64,000 bases of DNA from JAIQFF01 sp963788505 (GTDB taxonomy: Bacteria; Acidobacteriota; Terriglobia; Terriglobales; Acidobacteriaceae), in contig CAWBGY010000006.1 in NCBI GenBank assembly GCA_963788505.1, positions 248,001-312,000 on the forward strand. Reading direction: 5' to 3'. The translations under genes and the position numbers were made by a program. Below, one piece after another: positions 1 through 7,304 of the stretch. Numbering within the stretch: the stretch's first letter is position 1; every line of letters starts with the position of its first letter. The notes under the pieces were generated by a model. The model was not told the origin of the DNA. It did no database searches and saw only the letters and a list, made by a program, of their open reading frames with translations.

Positions 1-311
1 GAACTGGCGCAGCACACCATGGTTTCGCCGTCGCGCAACGCGATGGCGGCTCCCGAGGCTCCGGTAATGTATTGGGCGCGCTCCGCCAGCAACTGCAGCG
101 TGGCATCCAGGTCCCGCTGGGCCATCGCGCTCAGGGACTTGCCGCCATCTTCGCCGGGAAAACGCAAGGCCTGGTGCACAACCGCCATTGTGGCTGCATG
201 ATTGGGGAGGGCTGGATTAGAAGAGACGAGATTCGACGAGACAAGATTCGGCGGGACAGGTTCCGGCCCTGCCTGGGAAGGACTGTTGTCCAGGATGGAG
301 TAATAATCCAT
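1..311 (-). CDS. GAF-domain protein, N-terminal part (cut by window edge)
   Basis: Reverse-strand gene leaving the window at its left edge; about 103 residues are visible. The first ATG is at 311 (MDYYSILDNSPSQ). A Pro/Ser/Asn-rich leader of about 45 residues is followed by LAERAQYITGASGAAIAL and RDGETMVCCASS, which look like the first helix and strands of a GAF ligand-binding domain. GAF domains sense small molecules or redox state and usually sit in front of kinase, cyclase or other output domains; none is visible here, so the output is unknown. A second possible start is the ATG near 187 (MAVVHQALRF). No strong Shine-Dalgarno precedes either. The leader contains the near-repeated word NLVSSN. 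Confidence 0.6.
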   Translation of the reverse strand, partial: MDYYSILDNSPSQAGPEPVPPNLVSSNLVSSNPALPNHAATMAVVHQALRFPGEDGGKSLSAMAQRDLDATLQLLAERAQYITGASGAAIALRDGETMVCCAS

Positions 312-393
312 GCAAAAATTTAGAGAGATCTCTAATTCGGAGTTTCGCTCCACCCAGTTGTAGTGTCAAGGAGAAACCCACAAGTGCTAGTCC

Positions 394-852
394 TTATGAG
401 CTGAGCGAGTCCCCGACCCGGATCGCGCCTCGAGCCAGGATTTGCGCGCGCAATCCGCCGCGATGACGTAATCCCTTGATGACCTGACGTCCCGTCAGGC
501 GCTGCAGGTGATCGCAAGGCTCGCACAGGCGAATGCCATGAGCTTTGACCTCGCCAATCTGGAAATCCCGCCCTACGAGATGGTTCAGCGCGACTCCACG
601 TGTGACCAGATTGCGCCGCGCGTCCGCCGGGGCGAGTTCTACGTTGTATTCGCGCTGCAAGGCTTCAATGGCTTCGGCTTCGATCAGAGTCAGTTCGAAG
701 TCCGGCTCAGGCTTGGAGAATGTTCCCTTGCCCAAGGCGTACCGGTCTCCTTCCAACCCGACTCCGGGAATGGCGACAACTTCCTTCACGGAAAGCATGG
801 GAGCCTCGGCAGCGGGGGCGATGTAGATGAATTCTACGGTTCCCGTGTTCAT
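394..852 (-). CDS. MOSC domain-containing protein
   Basis: 152 residues, the length of a stand-alone MOSC protein (molybdenum cofactor sulfurase C-terminal family). Visible family features are GLEGDRYALGKGTF (about 32-45), NLVTRGVALNHLVGRDFQIG (81-100), the cysteine pair LCEPC (C110, C113) and the closing HRGGLRAQILARGAIRVGD. MOSC proteins are thought to carry sulfur or bind the molybdenum cofactor through a conserved cysteine; the exact role of single-domain members is unsettled. AGGAAA lies upstream of the ATG at 852. It is codirectional with the aminotransferase upstream (gap 54 bp), and a GC hairpin at 871-899 fills that gap. No molybdoenzyme is nearby. Confidence 0.85.
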   Translation of the reverse strand: MNTGTVEFIYIAPAAEAPMLSVKEVVAIPGVGLEGDRYALGKGTFSKPEPDFELTLIEAEAIEALQREYNVELAPADARRNLVTRGVALNHLVGRDFQIGEVKAHGIRLCEPCDHLQRLTGRQVIKGLRHRGGLRAQILARGAIRVGDSLSS

Positions 853-870
853 GATGACTTTTCCTGTGAC

Positions 871-899
871 GGAGGGACGGGCGGTGACGCCCGTCCTCC
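871..899. repeat. GC-rich hairpin between aminotransferase and MOSC genes
   Basis: GGACGGGCG, GTGA, CGCCCGTCC forms a perfect 9-bp stem with a 4-base loop. No T-run follows on either strand, so a classical intrinsic terminator is not supported. The core resembles the GC palindrome found inside the DNA ligase gene at 19941-20000. Confidence 0.6.
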
Positions 900-906
900 A
901 TCAGCG

Positions 907-2265
907 CTACTGCGCGCTCTTACCGGCCAGAGTGATGCACTCGTCGAGCACATCGACCGCGACGTCGGCTTCTTCCTTGCTGACCACCAGCGCCGGGGCG
1001 ATGCGGATGGTGCTGGGGCCGCAGCCCAGAAACAGCACGCCGCGTTCGAAGGCCAGCTCGATGATGCGGTCGCGCTCGTCCGCGCCATACTGCTTGGTCT
1101 TCTTGTCCTTGACGATTTCAACGCCGACCATCAACCCGCGGCCCCGCACATCGCCCACCAGTTTATGCTTGCGCGGCCAGTCCGCCATGCGTTTCAGCAT
1201 GTGGTTGCCCACCTCGGTGGAGTTCGCCAGCAGGTGTTCCTTCTCGATAACATCGAGCGTGGCCAGCGCGGCCGCGATGCAGACGGGATTGCCGCCAAAG
1301 GTGGAAGCATGCGAGCCCGGCACCCAGTCCATGATGTCAGCGCGGCTCATCATGACGCCGAGCGGCATGCCGGAAGCGATGCCCTTTGCCATGCATACAA
1401 TGTCGGGATGCACGCCGGTGTGCTCAATCGCCCACCATTTGCCGGTTCGGCCGGCGCCGCTCTGGACCTCGTCCGCCACCAGCAGAATGCCGTACTTGTC
1501 ACAAATCCGGCGCAGCTCCTGCATGAATACGGTAGGGGCGACGACGTAGCCGCCCTCGCCTTGCACCGGCTCGACGAAAATGGCCGCTACTTCTTCGGGA
1601 GGCAGAATCGTCTTGAACAGCTTGTCCTCGATGTAGCGGGCACAGCCCAGCGCGAACGCCTCGGCATCCTGCGCCCCGCCTTCGCATCCGCGATACACAT
1701 CGGGATAGCGAACGTGAGTTACACCCGGGACCCCGGGGCCGAAGCGGCGTTTCTGCTGCGGCTTGGAGGCGGTCAGCGAGAGCGCTCCCATGGTGCGGCC
1801 GTGAAATGCGCCCAGGAAGGCAATCACGTTCTGCCGCTTGGTGTGATAGCGGGCCAGTTTGAGCGCGGCTTCGACCGCCTCGGCACCAGAGTTGCCGTAG
1901 TAAATCCGGTGCGGCCCGGGCATGGGCGCGATTTTGGACAGCCGCTCCGCCAGGGTCACCATGCTCTCGTAGTAAAAATCGGTGCCCGACATGTGGATCA
2001 GTTCGCCAGCCTGCTTCTGGATGGCAGCAACCACATCGGGATGGCAATGTCCGGTAGAGGTCACGGCAATGCCGGCGGAGAAATCGAAGAATTCATTCCC
2101 GTCCACGTCCGTGACTACGATGCCGCGGCCATGCTTTGCCACCAGCGGGTAAGAGCGGGTGTAAGAAGGCGAAACGTACTTTTCATCGCCCGAAAGAACG
2201 CGCTTGGCGTTGGGGCCGGGCAGGGCGGTCTTGATTTTGGGTCCTGCAAGAGTCTTGGTGGTCAT
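907..2265 (-). CDS. Class III PLP aminotransferase (4-aminobutyrate / acetylornithine type)
   Basis: 452 residues, typical of GabT-like enzymes. It moves the amino group of an omega-amino acid (GABA, ornithine or a related substrate) to a 2-oxo acid, using pyridoxal phosphate in the cytosol. Visible: YYGNSGAEAVEAALKLAR (about 122-139), the aromatic/His cofactor stack FLGAFHGRTMG (150-160), VADEVQSGAGRTG with D265 contacting the PLP ring nitrogen, and the Schiff-base lysine K294 in MAKGIASGMPLG. The ATG at 2265 follows a strong GGAGGATCC Shine-Dalgarno. The substrate cannot be fixed from sequence; GABA transaminase is favoured because the VHPDIVCMAKGIASGMPLG stretch is GabT-like. It may cooperate with the amine oxidase at 23.4 kb and the semialdehyde dehydrogenase at 62.6 kb, but these are not linked. 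Confidence 0.85.
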   Translation of the reverse strand: MTTKTLAGPKIKTALPGPNAKRVLSGDEKYVSPSYTRSYPLVAKHGRGIVVTDVDGNEFFDFSAGIAVTSTGHCHPDVVAAIQKQAGELIHMSGTDFYYESMVTLAERLSKIAPMPGPHRIYYGNSGAEAVEAALKLARYHTKRQNVIAFLGAFHGRTMGALSLTASKPQQKRRFGPGVPGVTHVRYPDVYRGCEGGAQDAEAFALGCARYIEDKLFKTILPPEEVAAIFVEPVQGEGGYVVAPTVFMQELRRICDKYGILLVADEVQSGAGRTGKWWAIEHTGVHPDIVCMAKGIASGMPLGVMMSRADIMDWVPGSHASTFGGNPVCIAAALATLDVIEKEHLLANSTEVGNHMLKRMADWPRKHKLVGDVRGRGLMVGVEIVKDKKTKQYGADERDRIIELAFERGVLFLGCGPSTIRIAPALVVSKEEADVAVDVLDECITLAGKSAQ

Positions 2266-2586
2266 TGGATCCTCCGGAAAAGCGGTCGTCAGTCGTCAGT
2301 CGCCAGCCAGCGGGCGGTCGCGCCGAAAAAGGCGGATTCAGCCCTTAAGGCCACATCATTTGGGAGGATGGGGTACTAGTCGCTACCGAACAAGCTGGGA
2401 CGCGCTTGCGAGGGCAACACTGCCAGGTAACGGCGCGGGCACACCAGAAAGTGGAGCCAGCACACGGGCAGGTGCGAATTGGGCTTCTGATGGCGCATCG
2501 GGCAACATTCCTTACTCATTATAGCGTGCCCGGGACGCTGGCGTAACCCCCTTTGCACCGCCCAATAGGCCAGGGGCAACAGATGG
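2266..2586. other. Intergenic stretch without a supported gene
   Basis: 321 bp between exbD and the aminotransferase gene. It carries the aminotransferase ribosome-binding site (rc GGAGGA next to 2265) and a short degenerate run GGTCGTCAGTCGTCAGTCGCC near 2285-2305, which resembles the larger CGTTGG repeats elsewhere. No ORF here has a convincing start or family resemblance, and no tRNA-like fold was seen. Confidence 0.5.
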
Positions 2587-3012
2587 TCAATCGTTTTTGG
2601 TCAGCAAGGCCACCCGGCTTATGCCTGCATTGTGAGCTTCGGCAATCACCTGCGCCACATACTCGAAGTCCAGACTCTCATCCCCTTTGACGTAGACGAC
2701 CTTCTCCGCGCGACCAAGGAAGATGCGCTCCAGGTTCGGCTCCAGCTGCTCCCAGGCCACGCTTTCCTGATTGATCTTGAGCAGGGGAACCGGGCTCTGC
2801 GCGCTCCAGATGACTTGAATCACGATGGTGCGCTCGTTCTGATGAGGTTGATCTGCGGTCGCCGGTTGAGGAAGAAGCGCGTCGACTTCGTACTCCTTCG
2901 ATGTGGCCACGATCACCATGAACACGATGATCAACACCAGAAGGACATCGATCAGCGGCGTAACGTTGATTTCGGGCCGGGACGGACCACCGCCTGCCAT
3001 GGAGAACGCCAT
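2587..3012 (-). CDS. exbD: ExbD/TolR-family biopolymer transport protein
   Basis: 141 residues. Short N-terminus, then PEINVTPLIDVLLVLIIVFM, the single membrane helix with the conserved Asp (D22) that ExbD/TolR proteins need for proton-motive-force use. The periplasmic part ends in YVKGDESLDFEYVAQVIAEA and GISRVALLT, typical of ExbD. It would energise a TonB- or Tol-type system together with ExbB/TolQ. No exbB or tonB gene is in the window; the upstream neighbour, 104 bp away on the same strand, is an unrelated multi-pass membrane protein with a proline-rich tail. GAGGAG precedes the ATG at 3012. The large TonB-dependent receptors at 48-55 kb could be clients. Confidence 0.9.
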   Translation of the reverse strand: MAFSMAGGGPSRPEINVTPLIDVLLVLIIVFMVIVATSKEYEVDALLPQPATADQPHQNERTIVIQVIWSAQSPVPLLKINQESVAWEQLEPNLERIFLGRAEKVVYVKGDESLDFEYVAQVIAEAHNAGISRVALLTKND

Positions 3013-3116
3013 ACAGATTTGCTCCTCTCAGGCACGCGCGTGTCTGAAAGGATTAGACACTCCGCATCGCTTCGGAGTTCCGCGGGTGGGCGTCTCGATT
3101 CAAACCGGGCAGGACT

Positions 3117-4205
3117 TCATCCGATCGGCTCAGGCGTCGGCAACAGCGGCGGCGGATCGGGCGGAGGCGGAGGCGTTGCAGGCGGAGGCGCGGGATGCAG
3201 CAGCGCGTCCAGAGGAGAATAACGCGAAGCGAAAAAATAGATGGAATAAGCCGGGAAGAACACCACCGCCGGCACCGAGATCAGAGAAATCAGATACAGC
3301 AGGCAGAAAAGCGCAATCGCCCCCACCACGACAGCCAGCGTAATGGTGTAAAGGTTCCAGGTCAGACCCGCCGCCATGCCTGCGATTACGGCGACCGCGC
3401 CCAGTCCGCCGATCGGAATCAGGAACAGCAAAGCCACAATGGCGGAAACGATGCCGAGAACGATGGCGGCGCCGATGGCCATCACCACCTTCATTCCAAT
3501 GTAAGCGGCATAGCCGCCCTTTTCCCGCTGGATCTGAGGCAACAGCCGCCGCCAGCCCTCGATGGCGCCGATCCCTTCCAGTGCCATTTGCGGCACCACA
3601 AAATCCTTGGTCATGACGTGGACCACCAACGACGTGACCACGAAAAGCAGAAACAGGAAAAACAGGGCCATGCCGCCCAGAATCAACGGAATCAGGTGCT
3701 CCTTGGGCGCCCGGAGCCAGCCCACCAGGAAAGCGAAACCCGCCGGGATTCCGATCAGAATAGTGAAACCCACCACCGACACCAGAAACAGGAGAATCTG
3801 CCAGACAAAAAGACGACGCCCGGGGCCCTGCCGCCGCATCCAACTTTGTCCGATACGGCACTCCTTGGCCACAACGCTGTCGAAGAGCACGAAGCGCATT
3901 ACGCTGTTCACGTACAGGAACAGGATCATCAGTACGAACCCGGCGACGATCAGCACCGCGATCAGAGAAGCATAGACCATGGGATTGCCAGGCAGGGCGG
4001 CTTGCAGAAGATGCTGGGAGTGGTTGGGAAAAGTGGGGATCCGGAAACCGCCGGGATTGCAGCCTCCCCCGCCCGAGCTCATTTCGCCTGCCAGGAGACC
4101 GACCAGCCCGAGTTTGGCCCACTGGCTGACCCGGAATGGCCGCACCAGTTGCTGGCGGGCGTGCTCAAAGGCCGGAGTAATCGCATCCACGGCAGAAATC
4201 GGCAA
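3117..4205 (-). CDS. Multi-pass membrane protein with proline-rich C-terminal tail
   Basis: 362 residues, function unknown. At least six hydrophobic segments are visible, including PMVYASLIAVLIVAGFVLMI, IPLILGGMALFFLFLLFVV and VVMAIGAAIVLGIVSAIVAL. The N-terminal soluble part (AVDAITPAFEHARQQLVRPF) and spacing resemble poorly characterised acidobacterial membrane proteins (DUF7544-like, from memory). The last 25 residues are mostly proline and alanine (PAPPPATPPPPPDPPPLLP). The start is a TTG at 4205: GAGGTG lies 5 nt upstream and no ATG fits better. Codirectional with exbD. The proline tail recalls the TonB spacer, but there is no TonB C-terminal domain, so a role in energy transduction is only a guess. 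Confidence 0.6.
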   Translation of the reverse strand: MPISAVDAITPAFEHARQQLVRPFRVSQWAKLGLVGLLAGEMSSGGGGCNPGGFRIPTFPNHSQHLLQAALPGNPMVYASLIAVLIVAGFVLMILFLYVNSVMRFVLFDSVVAKECRIGQSWMRRQGPGRRLFVWQILLFLVSVVGFTILIGIPAGFAFLVGWLRAPKEHLIPLILGGMALFFLFLLFVVTSLVVHVMTKDFVVPQMALEGIGAIEGWRRLLPQIQREKGGYAAYIGMKVVMAIGAAIVLGIVSAIVALLFLIPIGGLGAVAVIAGMAAGLTWNLYTITLAVVVGAIALFCLLYLISLISVPAVVFFPAYSIYFFASRYSPLDALLHPAPPPATPPPPPDPPPLLPTPEPIG

Positions 4206-4283
4206 GTCGCACCTCGAAAGACGACGGTTCGCAGCAAGGTACTGCGAAGCCGGAGTTGGGTCAATGGGATTCTTGATACCGCT

Positions 4284-4407
4284 GGATTACAGATTTCAGA
4301 TTGTAGATTGTAGATTCAAAACCGAGACTCATTCTTCCAATTCCCACCACCGGCTCGCAGAGTACGGGACTTTCAATCTGAAATCTACAATCTGAAATCT
4401 GCAATCG
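4284..4407. repeat. Inverted repeat, CAGATTTCAGATTGTAGATT family, copy 1
   Basis: Left arm 4284-4320 and right arm about 4371-4407 are near-perfect reverse complements (about 35 nt). Each arm is built of degenerate words such as AGATTTCAGATTGTAGATT. The spacer (about 50 bp) has no gene. A second copy with the same arms is at 25993-26162. Confidence 0.85.
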
Positions 4408-4412
4408 ACGCC

Positions 4413-5669
4413 TCATTCATAGCGCAGCGCCTCCACCGGATCCAGCTTCGAGGCGCGCAGGGCAGGCACCAGACCGCTGGCGACTCCGACGACCAGCAGC
4501 ACCAGGGTGGAAACCATGACCGTGGCCAGGGAAATCTTCAAGTGGATGTCGGCTTTGCCGGAGTCGTCTTCAAACAGCGGCCCCATGAGGGGTAGCGTGC
4601 CCACGGCAGCGGCAATCGCGTAAGAAAGCAGCACGCCGACGGCCCCGCCCAGGAGCATGAGGAGCAAGGTTTCGGCCAGGAACTGGAGTTTGATCTGCCA
4701 TTTCTTGGCGCCCAGCGCCCGCCGCAGGCCAATCTCGCGGATGCGCTCATCCACCGATACCAGCATGATGTTCATCACTCCGACGCCGCCGATGCCCAGG
4801 GTCAGCGCGCCCACAAACGTGAGCAGCACCTGCAACCCGATGGTAAGGCCGTCGATCACCGGACGGAACTCATCGCGTCCGAACATCACAATCGCCTTCT
4901 TGTCGGTGGGAGAAAATTGCTGGCGGGTGGCGATGGCGGCCAGCACCTGGGCCTGGGCCCGCTTCTCGAACTGGGGCGCAATCGGCTCGAAGACCATGAC
5001 CGCGGCATACTTCGTGTTCCATACATCGCCGGCGGCGCTATAAGGAATCCAGGCGGAATCGTCGTCACTGGAGAAATAGTTGCTCAACTGGATCTTGCGG
5101 GCCATCACGCCAATCACGGTGAAATGCACGCCGCCGATTTGCACCGTCTCGCCCACCGCGGGCCGGCCGCTGAACAGTTGCTCGCGAACCCGGCCGCCCA
5201 GAAACACCACCCGCCGGCGCTCCAGTTCGTCTCCGGCGGAAATCCAGCGGCCTTCGGACGGAACTTCGTTGCGCATCTCCCCGTATTCCGGGCAAACCCC
5301 GCGTATCGCTGCCGTCCCTACCATCCGTTCGCCATAGCTGATGCCGGGACGATCCACGGTTTCCAGGCACACGTGTTTCACCAGAGGAGCCATTTCCTTG
5401 ACGATGTCGAGGTCAGCCTGTTCGAACCGCACCTTCTTGCCGGCGCGCTGACCGCCGGGTTGCTCGCTGGTCTGCTGCGGCCAGCAGATGGTCACGCTCT
5501 TGCCGAACGCGTCGAACCCGCCCACCAGGATGCGACGGAAACTGCTGCCGTAGGCGATCAGGAGAGTAACCGTGGCAATGCCCCAGACAATGCCCAGCAT
5601 GGTCAGCAGGCTGCGGGTGTAGTTGCGTTTCAGCGCAAACCAGGCTTCGCGAATGATTTCAATCAGCAT
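4413..5669 (-). CDS. ABC transporter permease, MacB/FtsX type
   Basis: 418 residues in the MacB layout: an N-terminal helix (RNYTRSLLTMLGIVWGIATV), a large periplasmic domain (about 60-290), then three C-terminal helices starting at LTFVGALTLGIGGVGVMNIM and ending in LDPVEALRYE. MacB-type permeases do not move substrate through the membrane; they use ATP hydrolysis in a partner subunit to drive periplasmic work such as efflux of toxins, antibiotics or lipoproteins. No ATPase gene is next to it. It lies 103 bp downstream of a second permease of the same family, with an inverted repeat between them, so the two probably act as a pair. Confidence 0.9.
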   Translation of the reverse strand: MLIEIIREAWFALKRNYTRSLLTMLGIVWGIATVTLLIAYGSSFRRILVGGFDAFGKSVTICWPQQTSEQPGGQRAGKKVRFEQADLDIVKEMAPLVKHVCLETVDRPGISYGERMVGTAAIRGVCPEYGEMRNEVPSEGRWISAGDELERRRVVFLGGRVREQLFSGRPAVGETVQIGGVHFTVIGVMARKIQLSNYFSSDDDSAWIPYSAAGDVWNTKYAAVMVFEPIAPQFEKRAQAQVLAAIATRQQFSPTDKKAIVMFGRDEFRPVIDGLTIGLQVLLTFVGALTLGIGGVGVMNIMLVSVDERIREIGLRRALGAKKWQIKLQFLAETLLLMLLGGAVGVLLSYAIAAAVGTLPLMGPLFEDDSGKADIHLKISLATVMVSTLVLLVVGVASGLVPALRASKLDPVEALRYE

Positions 5670-5682
5670 GCTTCAGACCGAT

Positions 5683-5764
5683 AACCACAAAGGACACGAA
5701 GGGCGCGAAGGAAATCCGTCACTTCGTGGGATTCTCTTTGCGCACCTTCGTGTCCTTCGTGGTT
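5683..5764. repeat. Inverted repeat, CACAAAGGACACGAAGG family
   Basis: Left arm AACCACAAAGGACACGAAGG (from 5683) and right arm CCTTCGTGTCCTTCGTGGTT (to 5764) are reverse complements with one mismatch; the inner parts (GCGCGAAGG against CGCACCTTCG) extend the pairing. It fills the gap between the two permease genes. Confidence 0.85.
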
Positions 5765-5772
5765 CAAGCTTT

Positions 5773-7032
5773 TCATCCACCCGCCTCATAGCGCAGCGCT
5801 TCGATGGGATCGATCGACGCCGCCCTCCGCGCCGGATACAGGGCCGAGAAAACCGCGATGATCCCCAGCAACGCGCAAGCCCCCAACCCGGACTGCCAGG
5901 TCGCCACCAGGCCGGCAAAGAAATCCGGCATGGGCAGCAGGTTCACCAGGAAACAAATGCCGTACGCGACGCTCATCCCGATGGCACCGCTAAGAAATGC
6001 GATCACTAGGGCCTCGATAAAAAACTGCTTGAGGATGGTGCTGGCCTTGGCCCCCAAGGCCTTGCGCACGCCGATTTCGCGGGTCCTTTCCCGCACCGCC
6101 ACCATCATGACGTTCATCACGCCCAGACCGCCCAGAAAGAGGGTCACAATGCCGACGGCCCCCAGAAAGTACTTCATGCCATCGGTCATTTGGCGAAAAG
6201 CCTTGGCTTCCTGCACCGTGTCCCAGATGGGACAGGCTTCCTTGTCATGGGGATCGAAGTTGTGCAGTCGTCCCAGTACGGTCTGGACTTCGCGTTTGCA
6301 GGCCTCGTGCTGGTCCACCGATCGGGGAGTGACCAGCAACTGGTCAAACGTTCTGGAGGTGCCCGGCGGCTTGTCGGGAAAGTCGCGCCGCATGGCGCCG
6401 AAAGGAATAAATATCTTGCTCACATCCCAGCCGTCGTAACTGGAATCCTGCTTCTTTACCGCCATCACGCCGATGACCTTGTAAGGGAACGCGTTCAGAT
6501 AAACATCCTCACCCACCGGATCGCGGCCGGGAAAGAGCTGCTTGGCGGCATCGCTGCCCATGAACGCGACCCGGCGCGCTTCCTTCTGATCGTCCCAGTT
6601 GTAGAAGCGGCCTTCACCCACGTCGAGGCTGCGAATGTAGCCGAACGGGGGATAAGATCCGGTCACGGTAAACGCGGCATTGTTGTAACGGCTGTGGGCG
6701 CGGACATCGTGCCGCTCCAGTTCGGGAATGGCGTACTCGCAATCCGGCGATCCTGCCTGCACCGCGGGGACGTCGGCGTCTTCCCAGTGCACCTCGCGCC
6801 CGGCCCGCGCGCCGCCGACCTGCGTGCTGGTGCGTCCGTGAAAGACGATGAGAATGTCCTTGCCCAGGTTCCGGGCCTGCTCGGCCTGGCCTTTGCGCAG
6901 ACCTTCGCCCGCCGCCACCATCAGAACAATGGAAACGATCCCCCAGGCGATTCCGAACATGGTCAGGAACGTGCGCAGCTTGTGGGCCCACAGGGTACGT
7001 AAGACATCGCCGATGAGGTCGCGTAGAACCAT
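5773..7032 (-). CDS. ABC transporter permease, MacB/FtsX type (second of pair)
   Basis: 419 residues, same architecture as the gene downstream: N-terminal helix (HKLRTFLTMFGIAWGIVSIV), a periplasmic domain with GREVHWEDADVPAVQAG, and the C-terminal MacB FtsX-like block (FLGGLGVMNVMMVAVRERTR, EIGVRKALGAKASTILKQF) ending SIDPIEALRYEAGG. The two proteins share many positions but differ across the periplasmic domain, as in acidobacterial permease pairs. The ATG at 7032 has no clear Shine-Dalgarno. It would need an ATP-binding subunit from elsewhere in the genome. Confidence 0.9.
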   Translation of the reverse strand: MVLRDLIGDVLRTLWAHKLRTFLTMFGIAWGIVSIVLMVAAGEGLRKGQAEQARNLGKDILIVFHGRTSTQVGGARAGREVHWEDADVPAVQAGSPDCEYAIPELERHDVRAHSRYNNAAFTVTGSYPPFGYIRSLDVGEGRFYNWDDQKEARRVAFMGSDAAKQLFPGRDPVGEDVYLNAFPYKVIGVMAVKKQDSSYDGWDVSKIFIPFGAMRRDFPDKPPGTSRTFDQLLVTPRSVDQHEACKREVQTVLGRLHNFDPHDKEACPIWDTVQEAKAFRQMTDGMKYFLGAVGIVTLFLGGLGVMNVMMVAVRERTREIGVRKALGAKASTILKQFFIEALVIAFLSGAIGMSVAYGICFLVNLLPMPDFFAGLVATWQSGLGACALLGIIAVFSALYPARRAASIDPIEALRYEAGG

Positions 7033-7162
7033 TGTCGTAATGGACGTGGGCGGAACCCGGACGTAAGCCGGGTAGGGGGTTCAAAGCCCTGATTTCATAT
7101 ACGAGCCTCCGGCCGATTTTGTTCAGGGGATTGACGAAGCCCGCGCAGGACTGTTCAAAACC

Positions 7163-7304
7163 TGGGGGACGGACACTCTTGTCCGTCGCTTTGACTCAGC
7201 TTTTGGAGGGGCACAACCGATGCAGCGGGGCGTTACCGTTAAGCAGTCAAGCTCGCAAACACCAACTTCAAAAGCGGCGGACAAGAGTGTCCGCCCCACA
7301 CCTG
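7163..7304. repeat. Inverted repeat, GGACGGACACTCTTGTCCGTC family
   Basis: Left part 7163-7195 (a hairpin in itself: GACGGACA CTCT TGTCCGTC) and right part 7268-7304 (GGCGGACAAGAGTGTCCGCC) form an outer inverted pair with AAAGC and GGGG extensions. The right half overlaps the last codons of trmFO. Confidence 0.8.

Noticed and set aside
871..899. Intrinsic terminator after the aminotransferase gene
   Set aside because: Good stem but no T-run on either strand; better explained as a repeat hairpin.
508..2379. Plus-strand open frame of 623 codons
   Set aside because: Antisense to the MOSC and aminotransferase genes, whose motifs are intact; composition is typical of a high-GC shadow frame.
3195..4313. 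Plus-strand frame of 372 codons rich in His, Gln, Asp and Arg
   Set aside because: Complement of the hydrophobic membrane protein; charged shadow composition, no family motif.
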